Part shown: positions 7,166 to 13,114 of the stretch, piece by piece | How the letters are laid out: each line of letters begins with the position of its first letter | Position numbering within the stretch: position 1 is the first letter of the stretch | Source of the DNA: CAZEDL01 sp964585245 | Lineage (GTDB): Bacteria; Patescibacteriota; Patescibacteriia; Magasanikbacterales; GWA2-37-8 | NCBI GenBank assembly: GCA_964585245.1 | Contig: CAZPCV010000017.1 | Location: 1-27,141 of the forward strand | Reading direction: 5' to 3' | DNA: 27,141 bases | Program-made: the position numbers and the translations under genes | Notes under the pieces: model-generated | Database searches by the model: none | What the model saw: the letters and a program-made list of their open reading frames with translations, nothing else | What the model was told of the DNA's origin: nothing

Positions 7166-7348
7166 TCAACGGCTATACACTTTCTTTTCTTCTGCGGATA
7201 ATTCGTATAAATTCTGATCGCGCTGGTAAATTTCCCAAGCAGCTCGCTTGTCTATGCGGTAGTGTTCGCTAAGTTGGCCAAAACTCCAACCGGCTTTGTG
7301 CCGTTTGACCAGTTCCTCATTACGTTTTTCATTGCGTTTTCTTCCCAT
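7166..7348 (-). CDS. Small helix-turn-helix protein
   Basis: The 60-residue product is basic at its N-terminus (GRKRNEKRNEELVKRHKAG). It then has an HTH-like pattern at about residues 21-43: WSFGQLSEHYRIDKRAAWEIY, where a Leu/Tyr-containing first helix, a short turn and a second helix fit Hin/sigma-type HTH units. It begins inside the last part of the recombinase gene, overlapping it by 97 bases in another frame on the same strand. It might be the excisionase/directionality factor or a repressor acting on the palindromes nearby; both are inference. No Shine-Dalgarno is seen, so translational coupling is likely. Confidence 0.65.
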   Translation of the reverse strand: MGRKRNEKRNEELVKRHKAGWSFGQLSEHYRIDKRAAWEIYQRDQNLYELSAEEKKVYSR

Positions 7349-8286
7349 AGTGGTGTAATTATGGGGGTAGTATAGTTTGTAACCTCAACAGTGTCAACGG
7401 ATGGGGTGGGCATAACTGGCGCAACAAAGACATCCATCACTCTTTGATGTTCTAATTTGGCACTGGCAAAGTTCACTGCCGCATAATACCGCAAAGTAGT
7501 ACGTTCGCTCTTATGTCGAGAGAGATGTTGTACATCCTTAATATTTACTTTTTCTCTTAGCAAGGTGGTGGTAAAGGTTTTCCGGAAAAGATGAGGCTTC
7601 AAGTGCTTTTTTATACCAAGTCCTTTGGTAAAAGCTTGAAGATTTCTACGAGCGGCCCCGGGGCTAAGCTTTCCATACGTGCTAGTAAATATATAATCGT
7701 ATATATCAGTGCGCCGGTTAAGGTATTCTTTCAGCCAATACAGACAACGATCGGTTAAATAAACAATTTCTTGCTCCTTAGTTTTTGCGTTTATGATATG
7801 AATTTCCTTTTTTTCAATATCAATGTCGTTGCCTTTAATATTAAGCGCTTCGGAAATACGAAGCCCTGCGGTAAACATGAACTCATAAAGTACGCGCGTG
7901 CGTAGGCCGATGGTCGTGGCGGTATTAAAAGAAGCCATCACCCCTTCTAACTCATCCTTTTCCAATGATTCGGCTATTCGTCGCGGCACTTTAGGAAGTT
8001 GCAAATCTCGCCAAGAAAAAGGTGTTTCCTCTCCCCTGTCCTCTATATAATTGAGCAATCGACGCAAGGTAACAATAGAACGCTGCGCTCCGTATTCTCC
8101 ATATCTGCGTCCGGCGCTTTCAATTAGCGCACTATCCACTTTTCTCAATTCCATTAAATCTTTACCGCCCACCGCTTCTGTAATTGGACCTACCAAAAAA
8201 CGACGGTGTTCATGTACTGTTTTTTGCGTTCTTCCCTTGGCTGATATGTAAGCTAGGTATGGCTCGAAGTAATATGATAATTGCAT
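7252..8286 (-). CDS. int: Tyrosine recombinase (phage integrase, XerC/D-like)
   Basis: It cuts and rejoins attachment-site DNA through a 3'-phosphotyrosine. Residues 1-100 form the SAM-like core-binding domain; residues 105-285 form the catalytic domain. The active-site set is complete: R143 (AGLRISEAL), K168 (AKTKEQ), H232 and R235 (HLFR), H258 (SRHKS) and the nucleophile Y267 (TTLRYY), nine residues after H258 as expected. A tail of about 60 residues after the catalytic domain is low-complexity and partly shares its DNA with the HTH gene. The promoter lies at 8525-8554, leaving a structured leader of about 230 bases with a terminator-like hairpin just before the start codon, so synthesis is probably tightly controlled. 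Confidence 0.95.
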   Translation of the reverse strand: MQLSYYFEPYLAYISAKGRTQKTVHEHRRFLVGPITEAVGGKDLMELRKVDSALIESAGRRYGEYGAQRSIVTLRRLLNYIEDRGEETPFSWRDLQLPKVPRRIAESLEKDELEGVMASFNTATTIGLRTRVLYEFMFTAGLRISEALNIKGNDIDIEKKEIHIINAKTKEQEIVYLTDRCLYWLKEYLNRRTDIYDYIFTSTYGKLSPGAARRNLQAFTKGLGIKKHLKPHLFRKTFTTTLLREKVNIKDVQHLSRHKSERTTLRYYAAVNFASAKLEHQRVMDVFVAPVMPTPSVDTVEVTNYTTPIITPLWEENAMKNVMRNWSNGTKPVGVLANLANTTA

Positions 8287-8289
8287 AAT

Positions 8290-8355
8290 AAAAAACCGTC
8301 TCTTATAGTTCCCCCCACTGAGCTATGAGGTCCAGCAGAAGGTAAGAGACGGTTT
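8290..8355 (-). terminator. Terminator-like hairpin in the recombinase leader (candidate attenuator)
   Basis: AAACCGTCTCTTA (8293-8305) and TAAGAGACGGTTT (8343-8355) form a perfect 13-bp stem around a 37-base loop. On the minus strand it ends in six T (8295-8290). The recombinase ATG follows after only four bases. Formation would end transcription or hide the start site. The loop carries one arm of a ten-base inverted repeat whose partner lies about 105 bases upstream in the leader. Confidence 0.7.
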
Positions 8356-8443
8356 CTGGCGGTTTATTTTTGTGCAACAAATAATAAGCCGACGTGGTAA
8401 GTATACCAGTTTGCCGTTTCTTCTTCCACTCATCTCATAGCTC
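8320..8443. repeat. Ten-bp inverted repeat in the recombinase leader
   Basis: GAGCTATGAG (8320-8329) and CTCATAGCTC (8434-8443) are perfect reverse complements, with weaker similarity outside (CTGAGC versus CTGAGGAGC). In the leader RNA the upstream arm can pair with the loop of the terminator-like hairpin. As DNA, the pair could instead be recombinase or repressor binding sites. Confidence 0.6.
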
Positions 8444-8482
8444 CTCAGAAAGGGCGACCCGATTGGGTACGGATCATGAGTG
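8427..8482 (-). other. Upstream stem-loop in the recombinase leader
   Basis: CACTCAT (8427-8433) pairs with ATGAGTG (8476-8482), seven bp, enclosing 42 bases. Within it is a smaller hairpin ACCC-GATT-GGGT (8458-8469). It contains the second arm of the ten-base inverted repeat. No known riboswitch class is recognised. Confidence 0.5.
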
Positions 8483-8499
8483 AATAAATTTAATTTTTG

Positions 8500-8519
8500 G
8501 TTACTGATCGATCTGTAAC
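8500..8519. promoter_or_regulatory. Palindromic operator at the recombinase transcription start
   Basis: GTTAC-T-GATCGATC-T-GTAAC is a 20-base palindrome broken only at one symmetric pair. It lies 5 bases past the predicted -10 of the minus-strand recombinase promoter and covers the expected start site near 8517, an ideal position for a dimeric repressor. Confidence 0.6.
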
Positions 8520-8524
8520 AGCCG

Positions 8525-8596
8525 ACCTTATCAAAATATAGTGGCAGCCGTCAAGTAAATGTGTGGATAAAAAATGGCTTAGTTTAGCTAAAATTT
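8525..8596 (-). promoter_or_regulatory. Recombinase promoter with TTATCCACA box and upstream repeat
   Basis: On the minus strand TTGACG (8554-8549), an 18-base spacer and TAAGGT (8530-8525). Seven bases upstream of the -35 is TTATCCACA (8570-8562), a perfect DnaA box. Beyond it, 8571-8596 resembles, in inverted orientation, the palindrome-plus-T-run upstream of the lipoprotein promoter (about 22 of 26 positions, by eye). Confidence 0.6.
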
Positions 8597-8597
8597 G

Positions 8598-8750
8598 TCA
8601 AATAAAATTTACATAAAATAAAGATACATTTCTATCGGCCCTACCAAAACGGCAATTTATCCGTCAAGTCCTGTTGGGGTAGACATGGGAGTAAAGATTT
8701 TATAAATATTTTATCTCTTTTTTTGATGTTCAGCATGAAGTACTGCCAGC
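8598..8750. other. A+T-rich intergenic stretch with no recognised gene
   Basis: This is the middle of the 560-base gap between the divergent recombinase and methyltransferase genes. I see no reading frame of note, tRNA or strong hairpin in it; it separates the two promoter regions described on either side. Confidence 0.5.
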
Positions 8751-8812
8751 TTTACGTTTTGGTTCGCAAGAGGTAAAATATCACCGTAAATATAAAAAAG
8801 ATTTTTACCCTT
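8751..8812 (+). promoter_or_regulatory. Promoter and leader hairpin of the methyltransferase-ATPase pair
   Basis: TTTACG (8751-8756), a 17-base spacer and TAAAAT (8774-8779) form a plausible promoter. GGTAAAA (8772-8778), at the -10, can pair with TTTTACC (8806-8812), so the -10 and early leader lie in an inverted repeat that could bind a regulator. The leader of about 60 bases has no Shine-Dalgarno before the ATG at 8848. Confidence 0.5.
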
Positions 8813-8847
8813 CACGATTTCATAAAAACAAAAAATTTTTAATATAT

Positions 8848-9882
8848 ATGAGCAAACCAAAAGCGATAGACCTTTTTTCTGGGTGTGGGGGGCTGACGCT
8901 TGGCCTGAAAAAAGCAGGCTTCGACGTGGTCGGGGCCGTCGAGATCGATGCGCTCGCTTCCGAGACGTATCGCGTGAATCATTCTGACGTCCATCTTTGG
9001 GAAATAGATATCAGAAAACTTAACGGAGCCGAAATACTGAAGGAATTATCGCTCAAAAAAGGAGAGCTTGATCTGCTCGCGGGCTGTCCGCCATGTCAGG
9101 GCTTTTCCTCTATCCGGACACACAATTCAAAAGAAGTGAAAGATAAACGTAACGACCTTGTATTCGATTACCTTAGGCTAGTAAGGGAACTCCGACCGAA
9201 AACCGTCATGATGGAAAACGTACCAGCACTCGCAGAGAACAGAAGAATGACACGGCTCGTAAAGGAACTAACGGAGCTCGGTTATGACGCGGGCCAATCC
9301 CCGACCGTACTCAATGTCGCAGATTATGGCGTCCCTCAGCGCCGGCGACGCATGATATTGCTATGCGGTCTCAAAGGAGCAATTCCGTTCACGATGAAAA
9401 ACGAAAAAAGAATTACCGTAAAAGAAGCGATCGGTTGGCTGCAGGAGCCCGGAAAGAGTAATGACCCACTTCACGATCTCAAGGAATCCCGCACAGAAAA
9501 AATACAAAAAATGATCAGTCTTATACCCAAGAACGGCGGCAGCCGGACAAGCCTGCCAGATGAGTATGTTCTCCCCTGCCACAAAAGAAATCCCGACGGT
9601 TTCAAGGACGTGTACGGACGTATGTCGTGGGGTGATGTGTCACCAACCATAACGGGCGGCTGTATCAGCCCCTCCAAGGGACGTTTCCTTCATCCAGAAC
9701 AGGACAGAGCAATTACGTTGCGCGAGGCTGCCTTATTGCAAACCTTCCCCAAGGATTACTATTTCCCACTTACTAACGGTCGGCAGCCAGTCGCACTAAT
9801 GATTGGTAACGCTCTGCCTCCCGAGTTCATTAAAAAACAGGCTCTAAATATCATTTCCTATCTAAAAACAAATTATGACTGA
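8848..9882 (+). CDS. DNA C5-cytosine methyltransferase
   Basis: It transfers a methyl group from SAM to carbon 5 of cytosine in a specific DNA sequence. All main motifs are in the normal order: I, DLFSGCGGLTLG (residues 8-19); IV, GCPPCQGFS with catalytic C83; VI, ENV (123-125); VIII, QRRRR (164-168); IX, REAALLQTFP (292-301); X, IGNALPP (319-325). The target-recognition region, about 185-285, is short. Length 344 is typical of a solitary or type II enzyme. Its last eight bases overlap the start of the next gene (ATGACTGA), so the two are almost certainly made together. The likely role is to protect self DNA from the nuclease-bearing partner. The target sequence cannot be read from the protein. 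Confidence 0.95.
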   Translation: MSKPKAIDLFSGCGGLTLGLKKAGFDVVGAVEIDALASETYRVNHSDVHLWEIDIRKLNGAEILKELSLKKGELDLLAGCPPCQGFSSIRTHNSKEVKDKRNDLVFDYLRLVRELRPKTVMMENVPALAENRRMTRLVKELTELGYDAGQSPTVLNVADYGVPQRRRRMILLCGLKGAIPFTMKNEKRITVKEAIGWLQEPGKSNDPLHDLKESRTEKIQKMISLIPKNGGSRTSLPDEYVLPCHKRNPDGFKDVYGRMSWGDVSPTITGGCISPSKGRFLHPEQDRAITLREAALLQTFPKDYYFPLTNGRQPVALMIGNALPPEFIKKQALNIISYLKTNYD

Positions 9883-11749
9883 TTCGCAAGACTTACGGAT
9901 GGAGTTCGACATGAATACCATACAACACTTGGGCATTTCGATGTACTCAAAGCTTCCTCCGGTATTAGGAGAAATAGTCGCCAACGCTTACGATGCTGAT
10001 GCCCCCTCGATCGTCATCGAAATGAACGATCAGGGAGAAAAATATATAAAGATAACCGACACGGGATTCGGAATGACAAAAGAAGATATTAATAAAAAGT
10101 TTCTTAAGATCGGAAGAAATAAACGCGTAGACGAACCGAGCGATATAACAGCTGGAGGCAGGAAAGTTATTGGCCGGAAGGGAATCGGTAAATTGTCCGT
10201 TTTTGGCATCGCCGATGACGTTATAGTTACCACCACTACCCCCCAAGGAATCACGAACAAGTTTCGAATGTACCTTCCAGATATAATAGACACCAAGGAT
10301 AATATTTACCGCCCCAATCATTTGGTCGTGGATGAGTCATTGGGTCTCAAACAAGGTACGATAATAGAACTAAAAAATCTGCGAAGAAAATCCCCTTTCG
10401 ATTCGGAAGAAGTCTGCTTTGATCTTGCCCGGAGATTTTTGATATATGATAAGGATTTTTCCTGCAACGTAATCCATAACGGATCGGAGCCGAAACCAGT
10501 AACGAATGATATGCGTTTTGCCGACCTCGACATTGAGTTTACATGGACTTTTCCCGATGCGACACTCAATTCAATGTACCCGAGGAAAGCGGAGGTAAAA
10601 GGAGAAGTTTATAGCGTAAAAGAAAAAACCATGCCCGAGGCTATGAGGGGTATTTACCTTGTCGCTCGAAAAAAGCTCGTCAACAAAAACGAGTTTTACG
10701 GGGTTCGTGCCTCAGATTTTGCCCATGCGTATCTTACTGGTTGGTTGGAAGTTGACTTTATAGACGAAACCAAAGCTACACGGGATGATAGGCTCGGCAC
10801 AAATCGCGAATCTCTAAACTGGGAAATCGACGAATGCGAGGACCTGAGAAAATATTTACAGGAGATGCTTCACTATGTGGCCCAAGACTGGAAAAAAAGG
10901 AAAAAGGAAAAAAAGACCAAGGAGGCAAGCGATAAAATAGGATTTGATATTTACGCTTGGATCGAAGACCTTCCAGCCGCCGACAGAAAACTCGCAAAAA
11001 AAATGATCGGGCCTATACTTGAAAATACTGATATTTCCTCGGAAAAGACTGCAGAATTGATTGGACATATAAAAGACGCTTTCGGTTTTACGTCCTTTAG
11101 GGAATTAGCAGAAGATATAGAAGATAATGATGAAGCCACCATAGTAAATCTTGTTTCCTTGCTTAAAAAATGGAGAATTATTGAAGCTAGAGAACTCTAT
11201 AAATTAGCCTTAGTTAGAGTGAAGGCAATCACCGAATTTGATAAATTAATAAAAACCAACGCGCGCGAGGTTCCCACAGTTCATAATTTTTTAAGAAATT
11301 TTCCTTGGTTGCTTGATCCAAGAATAATGAATTTCGAAGACGAAGTGACTTACTCAGAGCTGTTAAAAACACAATTTGCTGAACAGGCCGATACGCCCGA
11401 ATCTGACAGGAGGCTTGATTTTTTGTGCGTTGATTTTGCCGAAAATCTTTTTGTCATTGAACTAAAGCGACCCGAGCATAAGGCAAACGAGAAGACCCTT
11501 CGCCAAGCAATCGAATATAGGGCCTTTTTGGAAAAACACTTCGGAAATACCCAGCGTCGGAAGATAGAAGTATTTATCGTTTGTGGAGGTATAGCCTCAA
11601 GTCCTGCAGCGGAAGAAATCGCGGATTCACACAGGCAGTCGGGAAAAGTTTTTGTTAAAAGTTATCACGAGCTCCTTAGCCAAGCAAGAAAATACCACCA
11701 AGAATTTATTAAGGCATACGAAAAAATGGAAGCCGAAGAAACAGAGTAA
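9875..11749 (+). CDS. GHKL (MORC/MutL-like) ATPase fused to a PD-(D/E)XK nuclease domain
   Basis: The N-terminal part is a GHKL ATPase: the N-box has E33, N37 and D40 (EIVANAYDADA), the G1 motif is DTGFGM (62-67), and the G2 lid is GRKGIGKLS (100-108). A transducer-like region follows, then a Lys-rich linker (about 337-352). The C-terminal part, about 465-600, has the pattern of a Shedu/DUF4263-like restriction fold: NFLRNFPWLL, then D515 (RRLDFL), E529 and K531 (IELKR), and Q544/Y548 (QAIEY), a complete PD-(D/E)XK plus QxxxY active site. GHKL ATPases of MORC/MutL type encoded with DNA methyltransferases are a described restriction-associated class (Iyer, Abhiman and Aravind). I infer an ATP-controlled clamp that cuts unmodified or invading DNA. 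Which DNA it senses is unknown. Confidence 0.85.
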   Translation: MTDSQDLRMEFDMNTIQHLGISMYSKLPPVLGEIVANAYDADAPSIVIEMNDQGEKYIKITDTGFGMTKEDINKKFLKIGRNKRVDEPSDITAGGRKVIGRKGIGKLSVFGIADDVIVTTTTPQGITNKFRMYLPDIIDTKDNIYRPNHLVVDESLGLKQGTIIELKNLRRKSPFDSEEVCFDLARRFLIYDKDFSCNVIHNGSEPKPVTNDMRFADLDIEFTWTFPDATLNSMYPRKAEVKGEVYSVKEKTMPEAMRGIYLVARKKLVNKNEFYGVRASDFAHAYLTGWLEVDFIDETKATRDDRLGTNRESLNWEIDECEDLRKYLQEMLHYVAQDWKKRKKEKKTKEASDKIGFDIYAWIEDLPAADRKLAKKMIGPILENTDISSEKTAELIGHIKDAFGFTSFRELAEDIEDNDEATIVNLVSLLKKWRIIEARELYKLALVRVKAITEFDKLIKTNAREVPTVHNFLRNFPWLLDPRIMNFEDEVTYSELLKTQFAEQADTPESDRRLDFLCVDFAENLFVIELKRPEHKANEKTLRQAIEYRAFLEKHFGNTQRRKIEVFIVCGGIASSPAAEEIADSHRQSGKVFVKSYHELLSQARKYHQEFIKAYEKMEAEETE

Positions 11750-11752
11750 TAA

Positions 11753-11776
11753 AAAAGCCCCGACATCGGGGCTTTT
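11753..11776. terminator. Bidirectional terminator between converging genes
   Basis: AAAAGCCCCGA (11753-11763) pairs with TCGGGGCTTTT (11766-11776), with T-runs on both strands. It ends the methyltransferase-ATPase transcript rightwards and the DUF3761-like gene leftwards. Confidence 0.85.
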
Positions 11777-11782
11777 ATTATA

Positions 11783-12040
11783 TTATAATAACCATTTTTT
11801 CACTCCCCCATGATGCGAACATGTGCCGCGCCGAGTCTTGCTGAAACTATAGGTGTTGTCTTTGCACTGCGCGGTCGCTCCAACCGGGATTACTACCGCG
11901 GCAGCCGGTCTCTTTACCACAACCTTAGACGTGTTGACATAATAGGGCGAAGTTGCGGCCATTGTCGCCGGGGCGAACAATCCAAAACTTGCCACTACGG
12001 TCAGCACTAAACTGGCTAAAAACCCTCCTTTTTTCTTCAT
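11783..12040 (-). CDS. Secreted DUF3761-like small protein
   Basis: The 85-residue product has a signal peptide (KKK, a hydrophobic core to about residue 24, then an AMAA-type cleavage site near 28). The short mature protein ends in the DUF3761 pattern: ATAQCKDNTYSFSKTRRGTC then SHHGGVKKWL. The two cysteines (59, 74) and His pair (76, 77) could form a disulfide or bind metal. DUF3761 proteins are small extracytoplasmic proteins of unknown function. It is transcribed away from the zinc-ribbon gene. As a passenger in the prophage it may alter the host surface; that is inference. Confidence 0.75.
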   Translation of the reverse strand: MKKKGGFLASLVLTVVASFGLFAPATMAATSPYYVNTSKVVVKRPAAAVVIPVGATAQCKDNTYSFSKTRRGTCSHHGGVKKWLL

Positions 12041-12071
12041 ATTTATGAAAATAATGATTTAATATTTAGAG

Positions 12072-12101
12072 TATCAAATCAAATTTTGTACAGGTTGTCA
12101 A
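12072..12101 (-). promoter_or_regulatory. Promoter of the DUF3761-like gene
   Basis: On the minus strand TTGACA (12101-12096), an 18-base spacer and TTGATA (12077-12072). The start would fall near 12065, about 25 bases before the ATG at 12040. The -10 is only fair. Confidence 0.5.
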
Positions 12102-12141
12102 ATACAGGCTTATTTGATTTTTTTGCTGAGTAGTGGTAAAA

Positions 12142-12183
12142 ATAAGCTTATAATTTGACAGTTTAAGGCTTTAGAGGTAATAT
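12142..12183 (+). promoter_or_regulatory. Promoter of the zinc-ribbon protein gene
   Basis: Consensus TTGACA (12155-12160), 17 bases, TAATAT (12178-12183). The perfect palindrome ATAAGCTTAT (12142-12151) sits just upstream of the -35. The leader is about 30 bases and has no Shine-Dalgarno. The end of the spacer and -10 (AGAGGTAATATCGCC) resemble the methyltransferase promoter (AGAGGTAAAATATCACC). Confidence 0.72.
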
Positions 12184-12219
12184 CGCCTATTAAATTTTAG
12201 CAATTAAATCAGCAAAAAT

Positions 12220-12801
12220 ATGGAGGAGACAAAAAAACAATGCTCGAAATGTCGAGGTGAAATTGATAAATTAGCAAAAAAATGTTTACATTGCGGTAGT
12301 GATTTGCGGAGTTGGTTTGCAAGACATCCGATTCTTACTGGTATATTGGCTTTGTTTCTATTTTCATTTATTGTTACTTTTTTCCGTTCTGTTAACGAAT
12401 CTGTACAAAAAGCAAAAACCATTTCTGCTACTTCAACCCTAGCCACTTCACCAACTTCAACAGCTCAAAAAAAAGCAGAACCTTCAGATTTCGTAGAAAT
12501 TACAAAAGTAGAAGTGGTTGAAAATAGTATCGGAACTCCTGATCTTAATGTAACTTTTAAAAATAAAAGTAAAAAAACTATTGACGCTCTTGATATGGAA
12601 GGCTATGTTTTCAATGCTTACGATGAACCGGCTGAACGTATCGGAGACGACAATAGATTTCTTGCAAGAATCCAAGAAAAAATTACTCCCGGACAATCCT
12701 ATTCTGCTTCGTTTAATTTATTTTCCTATAAGTTTGCAAAAAAAATAAAATTACCTCTTGTCACTCGCCTACACTTCACCGATGGAGAAACTATCGAATA
12801 A
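12220..12801 (+). CDS. Zinc-ribbon membrane protein with a beta-rich extracellular domain
   Basis: A four-cysteine zinc ribbon (C8, C11, C22, C25) opens the 193-residue product. One membrane helix follows (about 38-56), then a Ser/Thr/Ala-rich linker and a domain, about 85-193, with the pattern ITKVEVVEN, LNVTFKNKSKKTID and ITPGQSYSASFNL. That pattern suggests an immunoglobulin-like or FxLYD-type beta sandwich common in small bacterial surface proteins. The ribbon would face the cytosol and the beta domain the outside. Function is unknown. Prophages often carry such single-pass proteins as superinfection-exclusion factors, but nothing here proves it. Confidence 0.65.
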   Translation: MEETKKQCSKCRGEIDKLAKKCLHCGSDLRSWFARHPILTGILALFLFSFIVTFFRSVNESVQKAKTISATSTLATSPTSTAQKKAEPSDFVEITKVEVVENSIGTPDLNVTFKNKSKKTIDALDMEGYVFNAYDEPAERIGDDNRFLARIQEKITPGQSYSASFNLFSYKFAKKIKLPLVTRLHFTDGETIE

Positions 12802-12811
12802 CGCCCTAATT

Positions 12812-12847
12812 AAAAAAGACCCGGTCATCAGCGCTCCGGGCTTTTTT
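12812..12847. terminator. Bidirectional terminator between cargo and late genes
   Basis: AAAAAAG plus CCCGG (12812-12824) pairs with CCGGG plus CTTTTTT (12836-12847) with a one-base bulge, giving U-tracts both ways. It separates the plus-strand zinc-ribbon gene from the 3' end of the leftward late operon. Confidence 0.8.
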
Positions 12848-12856
12848 ATTTCTACA

Positions 12857-13108
12857 CTATTTTATCGCCTTTTTAGCGTTTTTAATTACCAACTCGTAGG
12901 TACCAATAGCCGCAAGTATTATAGTCACCATGGCTTGCGCTGCCGCCTCTGTAACCATGTTGGTATAACGCAGGGCTGTCCAAGCAAGCGCGAGTATAAA
13001 TACTATACAGTAAATTATTTTCTTGCTGGTCTCTTTATTGAATTTGTACTGGAGCATTTTATAAAGTTCTACGATTACGCTCACCAGAGCACCGATGATT
13101 ATTTCCAT
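12857..13108 (-). CDS. Phage holin
   Basis: The product is 83 residues with two clear membrane helices (about 31-47 and 57-75), a possible amphipathic N-terminal segment and a Lys-rich C-terminal tail (KNAKKAIK). This is the usual size and layout of small phage holins, which time lysis by opening the membrane. It directly follows the endolysin gene (six bases apart) and is the last gene of the late operon. Another small membrane protein cannot be excluded. Confidence 0.75.
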   Translation of the reverse strand: MEIIIGALVSVIVELYKMLQYKFNKETSKKIIYCIVFILALAWTALRYTNMVTEAAAQAMVTIILAAIGTYELVIKNAKKAIK

Positions 13109-13114
13109 ACTTTT

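Noticed and set aside
8290..8360. Possible tRNA on the minus strand (TAGCTCAGTGGGGG-like D-arm)
   Set aside because: No matching anticodon arm, T-arm or acceptor pairing can be built; the sequence is better explained by the terminator-like hairpin.
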